A stretch of 64,000 bases of DNA from the NCBI RefSeq assembly GCF_024623725.1, contig NZ_JANKHG010000026.1:162160-226159 (forward strand). The letters run 5' to 3'. The notes beneath the pieces were generated by a model. That model was given only the letters and a program-made list of their open reading frames with translations, ran no database searches and was not told the origin of the DNA. Of this stretch, positions 1 through 8,249 are shown piece after piece. Each line of letters opens with the position of its first letter. Positions within the stretch are counted from its first letter, which is position 1. A program made the translations under genes and the position numbers. This stretch comes from Limnobacter parvus. Lineage in GTDB: Bacteria; Pseudomonadota; Gammaproteobacteria; Burkholderiales; Burkholderiaceae_B.

Positions 1-456
1 GAATGCGAGCGCAGCAATGCTGCTGGTGATGGCGTATTGGTGGCGCAAGGTGCCAAATATGCTGGCTGGGTTTTGTACATTGAAAATGGCAAACTCTGTT
101 ATGAACAAAGCCTTGTGCCTTATGTGGAACGAATTGAGTCAGCTGCAGTGTTGCCTGAAGGAAAACTAAAGATCAGTTACCAGCAGCGCATGACTGGGCG
201 CCCCTTTGACGGCGAAGGCATGCTGTATGTGAATGGTCAGCAGGTGGCCAAACACACATTCAAGCGGATCCTGTTTTCAACCAGTTACGATGGGTTCACC
301 CTTGGGGCCGATTTGGGCAATCAAGTATCAAGCCGTTACACCGGCCCAAATCCTTTTCAGGGAATTTTGGGAAAGGTAACTATTGATGTGGACACCAGTA
401 AAATCAATCCAGTCGAAATGCTGCGGTTTTTGAGCAATATGAATTTGAATGTTTAG
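1..456 (+). CDS. Arylsulfatase, C-terminal part (5' end outside window)
   Basis: The frame is open from base 1, so the gene begins upstream and only about 151 C-terminal residues are present. The segment starts GDGVLVAQGAKYAGW and continues with WVLYIENGKL, which resembles the C-terminal beta-sandwich of AtsA-type arylsulfatases. The catalytic Cys/Ser motif lies outside the window. Such enzymes hydrolyse sulfate esters with a formylglycine residue and are usually periplasmic. The next gene encodes a formylglycine-generating enzyme and overlaps this one by 8 bases, which strongly supports the assignment. A TTG at 37 could be mistaken for a start, but homologous sequence continues before it. 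Confidence 0.75.
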   Translation, partial: ECERSNAAGDGVLVAQGAKYAGWVLYIENGKLCYEQSLVPYVERIESAAVLPEGKLKISYQQRMTGRPFDGEGMLYVNGQQVAKHTFKRILFSTSYDGFTLGADLGNQVSSRYTGPNPFQGILGKVTIDVDTSKINPVEMLRFLSNMNLNV

Positions 457-1264
457 ATCGACTGCACGCATTGCGGGTGGCGAATTCTTGATGGGATCAG
501 ATCGCCATTACGCAGAGGAACGACCACAGCGACTGGTGTCTGTGGATGCGTTCGACATCGATGTTTACCCGGTGCTCAATTCTGATTTCGCGGCGTTTGT
601 GAAGGACACTGCCTACTGCACATGGGCTGAAAGATCCGGACACTCTCATGTGTTTTTGATGGCCCCCCATCCCGTTCCCTTGAAAAACCCCAGCCTGTGG
701 TGGAAGGCGGTGCAGGGCGCCTGCTGGCGCAACCCACGGCCAGGTGTTGAATTGCCCATCGATTTTGATCAACACCCTGTGGTTCACATCGCTTTGGAAG
801 ATGCCAAGGCATACGCCGCGTGGGCGGGTGGGCGCCTGCCCAGCGAAACTGAATGGGAGTTTGCAGCTTGTGGTGGATTGCAAGGAACACAGTTCGCCTG
901 GGGAGAAGAATTTGCACCGGAGGGCCAGCGCATGGCACAGGTGTGGCAGGGTGCATTTCCTTGGTACTACACGCTGGGCGACGCACCCGCCACCGTGGCT
1001 GTTGGGCAATTTCCCGCCAATGGCTATGGCCTGTTTGACATGATTGGTAACGCGTGGGAATGGACTGCTTCAACATTCAGTGAAGCGGCGAACTGTTGTT
1101 CGTGCAGTCCTGCTCAAGATGCACAAACTTTGTTTGCCCTCAAAGGTGGTTCGCACTTGTGCGCTGCTGAATACTGTTTGCGTTACAGGCCGGCTGCCCG
1201 CATTGGCGTGGCGGGCGCCAGCAGCACTTCCCACATTGGATTTCGTTGCGTTTACGATGTGTGA
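449..1264 (+). CDS. Formylglycine-generating enzyme (FGE-sulfatase / SUMF1 family)
   Basis: This 271-residue protein spans a whole FGE-sulfatase domain. It begins with IAGGEFLMGSDRHYAEERP, has LPSETEWEFAACGG and MIGNAWEWTAS in the middle, and ends IGFRC. True FGEs oxidise a sulfatase cysteine to C-alpha-formylglycine using a copper-binding cysteine pair. Here KGGSHLCAAEYCLRYR holds both cysteines, C238 and C243, with the same five-residue spacing as human FGE Cys336/Cys341. That separates it from EgtB- and PvdO-type relatives. The ATG overlaps the sulfatase stop region by 8 bases, so the pair is probably translationally coupled, with this enzyme activating its neighbour. Confidence 0.9.
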   Translation: MFRSTARIAGGEFLMGSDRHYAEERPQRLVSVDAFDIDVYPVLNSDFAAFVKDTAYCTWAERSGHSHVFLMAPHPVPLKNPSLWWKAVQGACWRNPRPGVELPIDFDQHPVVHIALEDAKAYAAWAGGRLPSETEWEFAACGGLQGTQFAWGEEFAPEGQRMAQVWQGAFPWYYTLGDAPATVAVGQFPANGYGLFDMIGNAWEWTASTFSEAANCCSCSPAQDAQTLFALKGGSHLCAAEYCLRYRPAARIGVAGASSTSHIGFRCVYDV

Positions 1265-1336
1265 GCCGATTCCAAATTGAATTTTTTTGATTGTGTTTGG
1301 TCCATCTTGTTCGAAAACAAGAAACCGGAGCACTGA

Positions 1337-2020
1337 ATGAATTCAAAAAGCCTGATTGATCAACTGTTAAAAGCTGGAACCGGCATGATGCAGGGCGGTG
1401 GAAAGACCGTTGGTGGCATGCAGGTCAAAGACATGCTGGTTGGTGCAGGCGGCGGCGCTGCGGCCACAGCGGCCTTGGGCATGTTGCTAGGTAACAAACG
1501 CCACAAGAAAATGGGTGGCAAGGTATTAACCTACGGTGGTTTGGCTGCGCTAGGCGTGCTGGCTTACAAGGCTTATGGCAATTGGCAACAACAGCAAGGC
1601 AATATCGCAAACAGTGGAACACCCCAAACGGTCGACAGATTGCCAGAGCCTTTGGTGGAACAGCACAGTCAGGCAATTTTGCGAGCCCTTATTGGCGCTG
1701 CCAAGGCCGATGGCCACATCGATGCCAAAGAGCGCCAGCTAATTGATGGCGAGATTGCCAAACTAACGGATGATCCTCAGCTTCAGCGCTGGTTTGATCA
1801 GGAAATGAACAAACCCTTGGATCCGCTTGAAATAGCTGGCTATGCCACAACGCCTGAACTGGCTGCCGAAATGTTCTTGGCCAGCGTGTTGGTTGTGGAT
1901 GAAGAAAGTTTTATGGAGCGCAGCTACCTTCAGGAACTGGCAAAACAGCTTCGACTGGATCCTGCGTTGGAACAAGAGCTGCGTGTACAAGTTGAACAGG
2001 CGAAAAAAACGGCCGCATAA
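1337..2020 (+). CDS. DUF533 (YebE-like) membrane protein with TerB-like tail
   Basis: The 227-residue product starts at an ATG with GGAG seven bases upstream. Residues 30-85 are Gly/Ala-rich and hydrophobic, with two likely membrane passes (MLVGAGGGAAATAALGM and VLTYGGLAALGVLAYKAYG). Residues 105-227 form a charged helical domain of TerB type (AILRALIGAAKADGHIDAKE). This architecture is that of DUF533 inner-membrane proteins such as E. coli YebE, whose function is poorly defined and may involve envelope stress. It stands alone and converges on the fadL-like gene; that gene's likely terminator lies inside this ORF's last codons. Confidence 0.85.
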   Translation: MNSKSLIDQLLKAGTGMMQGGGKTVGGMQVKDMLVGAGGGAAATAALGMLLGNKRHKKMGGKVLTYGGLAALGVLAYKAYGNWQQQQGNIANSGTPQTVDRLPEPLVEQHSQAILRALIGAAKADGHIDAKERQLIDGEIAKLTDDPQLQRWFDQEMNKPLDPLEIAGYATTPELAAEMFLASVLVVDEESFMERSYLQELAKQLRLDPALEQELRVQVEQAKKTAA

Positions 2021-2030
2021 AGCGACCGTT
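2003..2030 (-). terminator. Probable terminator of the FadL-type gene
   Basis: Read on the minus strand, ACGGTCGC (2029-2022) can pair with GCGGCCGT (2016-2009) across a 5-base loop, with one G-U wobble, followed by a run of seven T. It lies about 36 bases past the porin gene stop and inside the end of the convergent DUF533 gene. Confidence 0.55.
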
Positions 2031-2065
2031 CCAAGTTACTGCATCAAGGGTGTTTTTATCAACAC

Positions 2066-3547
2066 TTAAAACTTTTGAATCAGGCTGAACGACACGAAGT
2101 CGGCATCCAGATCCGCGATGCCTTTGAACTCCCCACCTGAAACTTCAACCGGGGTTACTTGGGTGTTGTTGCCGACTTCGCCGGCGTCAACGTCAATAAT
2201 GCCGTATGCCACTGAAAGGGTTGTGTCACGGCTTGGCGTAAAGGTGGCACCAATGCCGTAAAAGCGACGGTCGTTGTCGGGCAGAATTGGGATACGCAGG
2301 TCATCGCCCACCACACCATTTTCCATGCCGTAGCCTGCATGCAGAGTCAGGCGTTTGTACGCTTTGTAATTCAAGCCAATGCGATAGGCATGCGCCACCT
2401 GGAAGTTCTGCGGCACATCTTCAATCACGCGGCCATTGCTGGTGCGTTCGTAGCGCAGAAAGGTGCTGGTGTAATCCTGGTAGGTGTAAGTGGCCATCAG
2501 GTCCAGCCTTGGGCTGTAATGGTGGAAAATTGACAGCCTAAATTCGTCTGGGAAAATCACGCTTTGGCGAGCCCCCTGTTCTGGTTCCAAATCGCCTGCG
2601 GCCTGAGGGCCATTTACACCAAGAATAGGACCGCCCAGGCCAATCAAGGGACTGGTGCTCAAAAAGTTTCGGAAGGCTGCAGTGTCTTCGTTTTCATTGA
2701 TGGTCAGCTTACCCTGATTGCCATTAAATCTTGTTTTTGGGCGATACGACATACCCACGCGAGTTGTTTCTGAGGGTTCCCACAACAAACCCGCCTGGGC
2801 GTTCAAGGCCCAGCCCAAAATTCGAAGTTTGGCGTCTGTTTCGCCTGGAATGGGTGGCGCTTGGCCCAAAGTATTCAAACCATCCAGCAGTGCGGTTGTT
2901 CCTGGTGGACCAAGTTTGCTTACCGCATCACGGAAATTCACGCGCAGTTTAATCGACTGAAAGTAACGCTCATAGGAACCATTGGCGCCGACAGACAGAG
3001 TGGGTGTCAATTTGTAACCAAAGCCCAAGTTCAAGCGGGTAACTTTCAAATCACTTTCACGACCAGAGCCACGGCCGGGAAAATCTTCGCGGTAACGGGT
3101 CAACAAGCCATGCGATCCCGAGGCGCTGAAGCCAACCACCAATTTTGGTGAAATCGGTACTGCGACGAACAAACCAGGAATGAACAAAGCCGAATCGGTG
3201 CCATCTTTTCTTGAAAAGAACTCGCCAGCCGAACCCTGGTTACCAGCATCAGTTGGGGGACCATCATTGTTTTGTCGGGATGTGTAGTCGTTGTCAAAGG
3301 TGGCAATGCTGGCCACGTTCAACACTTCAATCCGTTTGAAACGGGTTAAAGCCGCTGGGTTGAAGAAGATCACCGATGCATCCGAGGCTTCAGCGGCCTG
3401 GCCTGCACCAGCAGTCGCAATACCCATTGTGCTTTGGTTGTCGTTGGCTGTGCCGCCAGCGAATGCTTGTTGGCTTAAAGTGAATGCCGTCAATGAAAAA
3501 GCGACGGCACAGGCCTTCACAAGAAGGCTTTGCTGCAAAAACACCAT
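2066..3547 (-). CDS. OMPP1/FadL/TodX-family outer membrane transporter
   Basis: The product has 493 residues, with a signal peptide cleaved after QQAFA near residue 30. The mature start (STMGIATAGAGQAAEASDASVIFFNPAALTRF, split by family consensus) carries the FadL hallmark in which the N-terminus enters the barrel lumen, including the ASVIFFNPAALTR segment. The C-terminus ends LIQKF with a terminal phenylalanine, as expected of a BAM-inserted beta-barrel. The family moves long-chain fatty acids or other hydrophobic compounds across the outer membrane. Nearby genes for a PF10118 hydrolase, esterases and an SDR suggest the substrate is a lipid or ester. The exact ligand cannot be read from sequence. 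Confidence 0.88.
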   Translation of the reverse strand: MVFLQQSLLVKACAVAFSLTAFTLSQQAFAGGTANDNQSTMGIATAGAGQAAEASDASVIFFNPAALTRFKRIEVLNVASIATFDNDYTSRQNNDGPPTDAGNQGSAGEFFSRKDGTDSALFIPGLFVAVPISPKLVVGFSASGSHGLLTRYREDFPGRGSGRESDLKVTRLNLGFGYKLTPTLSVGANGSYERYFQSIKLRVNFRDAVSKLGPPGTTALLDGLNTLGQAPPIPGETDAKLRILGWALNAQAGLLWEPSETTRVGMSYRPKTRFNGNQGKLTINENEDTAAFRNFLSTSPLIGLGGPILGVNGPQAAGDLEPEQGARQSVIFPDEFRLSIFHHYSPRLDLMATYTYQDYTSTFLRYERTSNGRVIEDVPQNFQVAHAYRIGLNYKAYKRLTLHAGYGMENGVVGDDLRIPILPDNDRRFYGIGATFTPSRDTTLSVAYGIIDVDAGEVGNNTQVTPVEVSGGEFKGIADLDADFVSFSLIQKF

Positions 3548-3790
3548 TGGTCTGTCTCCTGGCTCCGACGTGTCGGGTCGCAGTGCGCCCGACTTCGAGT
3601 GTCGTGAGTAATTGGCTGGTTGTTTTTAAAAAATTCATGCTGGTTGGCGGCTTGTGTTTTTGTTCCAGAAAACCAGCATGTTTACAACAATTAACATTGA
3701 TACTGACGGAAATGTAACTCAGATTCAATCAATCGTTCAAATTTTTTTTAGTAATTGCGTTAAGCAATTTGGAAACCAGCCAATCAAGAC

Positions 3791-4621
3791 CTAAGCAAGT
3801 GCCAGCCTCTCTTTCCAAAGCCGCATGGGTTCATCCATATTTGCCTGCATCGGGTGAAAGCCTGGTTTATAAAACTTGGCCAGATCGGGAATCATTTTCC
3901 GGAAAATGCCTTTGCGGCCAAAGTACAGGTCGGCAAACTTCAACCACGATTTCACGTTGTACAGTTCGCCATCCTGTTTCATACAGCTCAACATGGCAGC
4001 CAGCACCACTGGCCCAATGCCAACCGACACAATGGTCATCGCTATGGCGCGCTGTGCGTAGGTGCCACCGACCGCCTTGTGAGTATCAAAGGCCACGGCG
4101 CGGTGTTCGCTTTCTTCCATGGCGTGCCAGAAAATCAGATTTTTGATCTTTGGGTCCACAATCATTGTGTGGAAGCTCTCGCTTTTCATTAAATGTTCAG
4201 CCATCACTGCCGTGTAGTGTTCCACTGCGGTGGTTCCCGCCAAACGCGCCTTAATGGGCAACAATTTATTCAAGCGTTTTCGCGCCCAGCGTGCGCGAGC
4301 ATCCCAGCCATTCACATTCACACCTTGGCGCTTCAGCTCCGCATTGGCCTCCAAATGTTCTTTACCGTGCATGGCTTCCTGACCAATAAAGGCACTGATT
4401 TCGCGAAGCAAGGCCTCATCTTTCACCCATTTTCTGGCGTCGCGAACCGAGTCCACGAAAAACTGTTCACCTTCAGGAAAATAAGCTTGAAAGGCTGTCC
4501 AAACATGGCTGCTTGCTGGGTCGTTGTTTACAAAGTGGCGGTTGATGCCTGTGAAATCAAAATCCATTCGCCGCACCGGAAAGCTTGATCCTTTCTGGTG
4601 GATTGAGGTGGGTGTGTGCAT
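3791..4621 (-). CDS. Ferritin-like metal-dependent hydrolase (PF10118)
   Basis: I chose the ATG at 4621 because GGAGG sits six bases upstream; a GTG four codons earlier is less likely. The 276-residue protein begins FPVRRMDFDF and has ligand-like motifs in order: SAFIGQEAMHGKEH, AVEHYTAVMAEH and FWHAMEESEHRAVAFD. These E-x-x-H pairs are typical of PF10118, annotated as predicted metal-dependent hydrolases with a diiron-like helical bundle. A hydrophobic stretch (MTIVSVGIGPVVLAAML) lies toward the C-terminus. Family members recur next to SDR and alpha/beta hydrolase genes, as here. The substrate is unknown. A perfect inverted repeat just upstream is a candidate operator. Confidence 0.75.
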   Translation of the reverse strand: MHTPTSIHQKGSSFPVRRMDFDFTGINRHFVNNDPASSHVWTAFQAYFPEGEQFFVDSVRDARKWVKDEALLREISAFIGQEAMHGKEHLEANAELKRQGVNVNGWDARARWARKRLNKLLPIKARLAGTTAVEHYTAVMAEHLMKSESFHTMIVDPKIKNLIFWHAMEESEHRAVAFDTHKAVGGTYAQRAIAMTIVSVGIGPVVLAAMLSCMKQDGELYNVKSWLKFADLYFGRKGIFRKMIPDLAKFYKPGFHPMQANMDEPMRLWKERLALA

Positions 4622-4644
4622 TGCGACCTCCACAGTGTGGTATT

Positions 4645-4664
4645 CATCATTGTCATCAATGATG
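4645..4664. promoter_or_regulatory. 20-bp inverted repeat, candidate operator
   Basis: CATCATTG and CAATGATG form a perfect 8-bp inverted repeat around TCAT, 23 bases upstream of the PF10118 gene start. It lies between that gene and the PaaX-family regulator gene on the same strand. The spacing suits a dimeric repressor, but no factor can be assigned. Confidence 0.4.
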
Positions 4665-4731
4665 TTGACAGTTGTGGATGTAATATTACAGGTATGGAAT
4701 TAAAAGTAAAGAGTTGTAATGACGTGGTTTT

Positions 4732-5541
4732 CTAGATCAATTCTTCGTCTTTCAAAATACGCAACTGCAACTCGCGCCACACGCGCGTGCCGGTTTCATC
4801 AAAGCGCAGCACGCTTTCGAAGAATTGCTGCCGTGCAGCAGCATTGATCCATTCTGCTGGAAGCAGGGGGTCGCGTCGCACTTCGTAGATGGCCTGGCTG
4901 CCCACCAAATAGGCGTCTCGAGCTGCTTTTTCCAGTTTCATGCGTGAATAACCCTGCATCCAATCATTCAGTTTTTTGGTGTGTGTTGTGTAATGCCTTT
5001 CAAGTTTGCGCAGGTCCCACAGCTTTTGGAGTGCTTTCAGTTGCGCAGCATTGGCCGGCACCAATTCAAAAGTAAGTATTTCTTTTTCAACGCCTTGGGC
5101 TATTAGTTTTTCCTGCACGCCACCCAAGCCCATGCTTAAGTTTGCAGGGCGCACAAACAAGCCTTGTTCGAATTCACGAAACCCCATCAGTGCCAGTGCC
5201 TTTTCCCGGGTTTGCAATTGTTTGCGGTCACTTCGACCCAGGTGGGGTGTGAATACCGCGTAAAAATTGCCATTCCATTCGCAGCTTGCCGTCAGTCGGT
5301 TACTCCAGCTTTGAATGTCCTGGCCAGTGAATACAGCCTGTTTGCCTAGGGTGTACACGCCACGGCCTGCAGACTTTAATTGCCCCTCGGCAGCCAGCCT
5401 TGCCATGGCGACACGTGCGCTGTTCTCGGATACACCAAACAGATTACAAGCCATGACCATGTGTGCTGCTTTTACTTGGCGACCTTTGCCAGCCAACATC
5501 AGGCCTAGAATTAATTGTTTGGGGGAAGCGTTTGTTTTCAC
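4732..5541 (-). CDS. PaaX-family transcriptional regulator
   Basis: The 269-residue protein has an N-terminal winged-helix region (residues 1-70; VSENSARVAMARLAAEGQLKS reads as recognition helix and wing, with SENSARVAMARL as its core) and a PaaX C-terminal region ending in VLRFDETGTRVWREL. PaaX proteins repress aromatic or fatty acid catabolic genes and are released by an acyl-CoA such as phenylacetyl-CoA. The start is GTG with no clear Shine-Dalgarno sequence, so the first codon is uncertain. It is divergent from the hydrolase-SDR-hydrolase operon at 5696-8240 and upstream of the PF10118 hydrolase. Both are reasonable targets. No phenylacetate genes are in the window, so the inducer is probably a different acyl-CoA. 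Confidence 0.82.
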   Translation of the reverse strand: MKTNASPKQLILGLMLAGKGRQVKAAHMVMACNLFGVSENSARVAMARLAAEGQLKSAGRGVYTLGKQAVFTGQDIQSWSNRLTASCEWNGNFYAVFTPHLGRSDRKQLQTREKALALMGFREFEQGLFVRPANLSMGLGGVQEKLIAQGVEKEILTFELVPANAAQLKALQKLWDLRKLERHYTTHTKKLNDWMQGYSRMKLEKAARDAYLVGSQAIYEVRRDPLLPAEWINAAARQQFFESVLRFDETGTRVWRELQLRILKDEELI

Positions 5542-5669
5542 GATGTTTTTTAAAGAATTGGAGGCATTAGTCTAACTTGTTGCAGGACGCAGTGGTTGTA
5601 GCAAGCTCCGCCTTCCAGCAAATTCGTTATATTGAAGAAAATAACAAAACCAGCGTAAATTGCATGACG

Positions 5670-5697
5670 CTGTAACAATCGGAGACCCTGTAACAAT
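5670..5697 (+). repeat. Direct repeat CTGTAACAAT, two copies 18 bp apart
   Basis: CTGTAACAAT occurs at 5670-5679 and 5688-5697, the second running into the hydrolase start codon. The Shine-Dalgarno GGAG lies between the copies. It could be chance, or a site for the divergent PaaX-type regulator or for leader control. Confidence 0.3.
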
Positions 5698-6601
5698 GAA
5701 TCCCATTCAGCTCGTGGCAGAGAAAGCCGTGCGTACTACATTGCGTGGCACCTTCAAGGCACCCGGCAAGTTACCGATTCCACTGAAGTGGCTGGCCAAA
5801 ACAATGAACGCGGGTGCGCCGTTGTTCAAGGTTCGCCATGATGCTCGTGTTGAATTTCTCGAATTGGGGACCTGCATGTGTGCCCTTGTGCGCCCTGCCA
5901 ATTCCCACACAGATCAGGTGCTATTGCACATGCATGGGGGTGCGTTTTTCGCAGGGTCACTGGAAACCCATTTGCCGTTGGCCAGTGAACTGGCGGTTCG
6001 ATGCAATGCGCGTGTTTTTCTGATCGATTACCGATTGGCGCCGGAACACCCTTACCCAGCAGCGTTAGAGGACGGTATTGCTGCTTACCAAGCCCTGCTT
6101 GATCTGGATGTAAATGCCAAGAATCTTACTTTGGTGGGCGATTCGGCCGGTGCCGCCCACATTCTGGCCATGGCCATTTATGCCCGCAACGAAGGCATTC
6201 CATTGCCGGGCGGCATGGTCATGATTTCTCCTTTCGTTGACATGACCTTGACATCTGAATCCATTCAAAGCAAAGCCAAAGCAGACCCCATGCTCAGTGT
6301 GGTGCCGCTTCAACGTGGTGTTTCCGCATACTGTGGTGATGAGTTGGCAACTGACCCCAAGGTGTCACCGGTGTTTGCCGATCTGGAAGATTTACCGCCC
6401 ATGTTTATTCAAGTGGGCAGTGATGAAATTTTACTGGACGACGCTTTATTGCTGGAGCGGCGTGCCAAAGAGGCCGGGGTGCAAGTAAGCTGTACCGTTC
6501 ACGAAGGCATGTGGCACAACTTTCAAATGTTCAGTGCCTATGTTGAGAAAGCAGACAAAGCCTTGTGGGCAATTGCTGATTTTGTAAGAAGAGGGGAATG
6601 A
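5696..6601 (+). CDS. Alpha/beta hydrolase, hormone-sensitive lipase type
   Basis: The ATG at 5696 is preferred because GGAG lies 11 bases upstream; a TTG twelve codons earlier has no such site. The roughly 301-residue protein has the HSL oxyanion motif HMHGGAFFAGS, nucleophile motif LVGDSAGAAH, acid VGSDEILLDD and histidine HEGMWHNFQMF. DYRLAPEHPYPAALED is also typical of this group. It should hydrolyse short- to medium-chain carboxylic esters in the cytoplasm. Its stop overlaps the SDR start by four bases (ATGA), and a second hydrolase follows, so the three genes form an operon for ester or lipid use. The natural substrate is unknown. Confidence 0.88.
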   Translation: MNPIQLVAEKAVRTTLRGTFKAPGKLPIPLKWLAKTMNAGAPLFKVRHDARVEFLELGTCMCALVRPANSHTDQVLLHMHGGAFFAGSLETHLPLASELAVRCNARVFLIDYRLAPEHPYPAALEDGIAAYQALLDLDVNAKNLTLVGDSAGAAHILAMAIYARNEGIPLPGGMVMISPFVDMTLTSESIQSKAKADPMLSVVPLQRGVSAYCGDELATDPKVSPVFADLEDLPPMFIQVGSDEILLDDALLLERRAKEAGVQVSCTVHEGMWHNFQMFSAYVEKADKALWAIADFVRRGE

Positions 6602-7383
6602 AAATGAAGCAGTGGGCATTGGTAACGGGCGCGTCGTCTGGTATTGGTTTGCATCTGGCAGAATGTTTTGCGAAAGACGGTATCTCATTGTTGTTGAGTG
6701 CCCGAAATGAAGCCAAGCTGGCGGAATTGGCTGCCGATTGGATGGGCAAGTACAACGTCAAGGTGCTTGTGCTGGCCTCAGATTTATCCAAGCCGGGTGC
6801 CGCAGCCGAACTGGTCGACAAGGTGAAAACACAGGGTATTGAATTAAGTTATCTGGTCAACAATGCGGGTGTGGGCACCTATGGTTTGTTCAAAGACACA
6901 CCTGTGGAAGCAACAAGCAGCATGTTGCGCCTGAACATGGAAGCCCTCACCGTACTTTGCAGTGGTTTTATGCCCGACCTGTTAAAGAACAAAGGCAAAA
7001 TTCTGAATGTGGCCTCCACAGCTGCATTTCAGCCTGGCCCCTACATGGCTGCGTATTACGCCACCAAGGCTTACGTGCTCAGTTTCAGTGAGGCGCTGGC
7101 CGAGGAGCTTGCCGACAGCGGTGTGGCGGTGTGTGCGCTGTGCCCAGGTCCGACTGCTTCTGGTTTTCAAGCCGAGGCGAATATGCAGAAATCTGCTTTG
7201 GTTCAAGGCAAACGCATGCCCACTTCAGAAGACGTTGCTGTGAAGGGCTACGCCGCCATGCTACGTAATCAGCGCGTTTACATTCACGGCGCGCTGAACT
7301 GGACCATGGCGCAAAGCATTCGCTTCACTCCCCGCAGTTGGGCCACCAAGGTGGTGAAATTCATTTCCAAGCCAGTGGCTTAA
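6598..7383 (+). CDS. Short-chain dehydrogenase/reductase (SDR)
   Basis: The 261-residue protein is a classical SDR. It has the cofactor loop TGASSGIG near residue 12, the NNAGVG motif, catalytic serine in NVASTAAF and the YYATK active site. The N-terminal pattern and a C-terminal tail ending FTPRSWATKVVKFI match the DltE/YqjQ-like group of NAD(P)-dependent oxidoreductases. It overlaps the upstream hydrolase by ATGA and ends nine bases before the next hydrolase start. Its likely role is oxidation or reduction of an alcohol or ketone released by the flanking esterases; this rests on context only. Confidence 0.88.
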   Translation: MKMKQWALVTGASSGIGLHLAECFAKDGISLLLSARNEAKLAELAADWMGKYNVKVLVLASDLSKPGAAAELVDKVKTQGIELSYLVNNAGVGTYGLFKDTPVEATSSMLRLNMEALTVLCSGFMPDLLKNKGKILNVASTAAFQPGPYMAAYYATKAYVLSFSEALAEELADSGVAVCALCPGPTASGFQAEANMQKSALVQGKRMPTSEDVAVKGYAAMLRNQRVYIHGALNWTMAQSIRFTPRSWATKVVKFISKPVA

Positions 7384-7391
7384 ATAACGAA

Positions 7392-8240
7392 ATGGTAGTT
7401 CTCAACGAAATGCACCTGCTGCCCATGCCGGGCGGCGGGAATGTCGCTTTGCACCGAACCAAGCCGACCAATTCAAATGGGTTGCCCGTGGTGGTTGCGC
7501 ACGGCACCTTGTCCAATAAAAACGCGGTTGAACATTTGGGTGAATACCTTGCGGAACAAGGGTTCGACACCTGGCTGCTTGAATGGGGTGGGCATGGCGA
7601 TGCAAAATCTGCAAACCGCAAACAGAACTTCGAATATCCGGCCTTGAATGATTTGCCGGTGGCCATTGATTTTATTGCGCAGTACACAGGGCATGAACAG
7701 TTGCACTGGACTTCTCACAGTGGTGGGGGATTGCTGGCATTGATGCTGCTGGCCAGGCAGCCCGAACGCATGCATCAAATAAAAAGCCTTAGCCTGATTG
7801 GTGCGCAAGTAACAGACGCTGCCCCCAGCCTGAAAGAAAAAATACGTGTTGCTGCGCTGGGCACGCTAACCTTGCTATTGGGGCAAACACCGCAGCGACT
7901 GGTGCCCATTGGCCCGGAAGGCGAGCCCACCTTGTTGCTGCTGCAGTGGTGCAAGTGGAATTTAAGCCAGCGATGGACTGGCGCTGATGGCTTCGATTAT
8001 CTAAAGGCCCTTGAACATATCACCGTGCCTTCACTTGTGATTGCGGGTGGGAATGATGACGTTGCACCAATTAAAGGCTGTCGCCGAATTTATGAGGCGC
8101 TTGGCGGTTTAAAAATATGGCATGAATGCGCAGAGCATCATGGTTTCAGTAAAAACTTCACTCACAGCCAGATGATACGCGGGGCTGCGGCGCGTGCCGA
8201 AGTGTTTCCACTGCTGCACGGCTTCATTCAACGCGTTTGA
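7392..8240 (+). CDS. Alpha/beta hydrolase (lipase / PHA-synthase-like fold)
   Basis: The ATG at 7392 gives 282 residues starting MVVLNEMHLLPMPGG, nine bases after the SDR stop; an earlier in-frame start would overlap the SDR. The protein has PVVVAHGTLSNKN (oxyanion region), nucleophile TSHSGGGLLAL, acid loop AGGNDDVAP and histidine in EHHGFSKNF. The wording DTWLLEWGGHGDAKS resembles PhaC-like hydrolases more than HSL lipases. A cytoplasmic lipase or esterase role beside the upstream HSL hydrolase and SDR is likely. A true polyhydroxyalkanoate synthase is unlikely because the nucleophile is serine and the protein is short. Confidence 0.8.
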   Translation: MVVLNEMHLLPMPGGGNVALHRTKPTNSNGLPVVVAHGTLSNKNAVEHLGEYLAEQGFDTWLLEWGGHGDAKSANRKQNFEYPALNDLPVAIDFIAQYTGHEQLHWTSHSGGGLLALMLLARQPERMHQIKSLSLIGAQVTDAAPSLKEKIRVAALGTLTLLLGQTPQRLVPIGPEGEPTLLLLQWCKWNLSQRWTGADGFDYLKALEHITVPSLVIAGGNDDVAPIKGCRRIYEALGGLKIWHECAEHHGFSKNFTHSQMIRGAAARAEVFPLLHGFIQRV

Positions 8241-8249
8241 GAAATCTTG

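Noticed and set aside
497..1076. Two long minus-strand frames opposite the FGE gene
   Set aside because: They lack ribosome sites and family motifs, and the plus strand encodes a complete FGE there.
5660..5695. Upstream TTG start of the HSL-type hydrolase
   Set aside because: It has no Shine-Dalgarno sequence, while ATG 5696 has GGAG 11 bases upstream.
7392..8240. Polyhydroxyalkanoate synthase
   Set aside because: The nucleophile is serine in SHSGGG, not cysteine, and the protein is too short.
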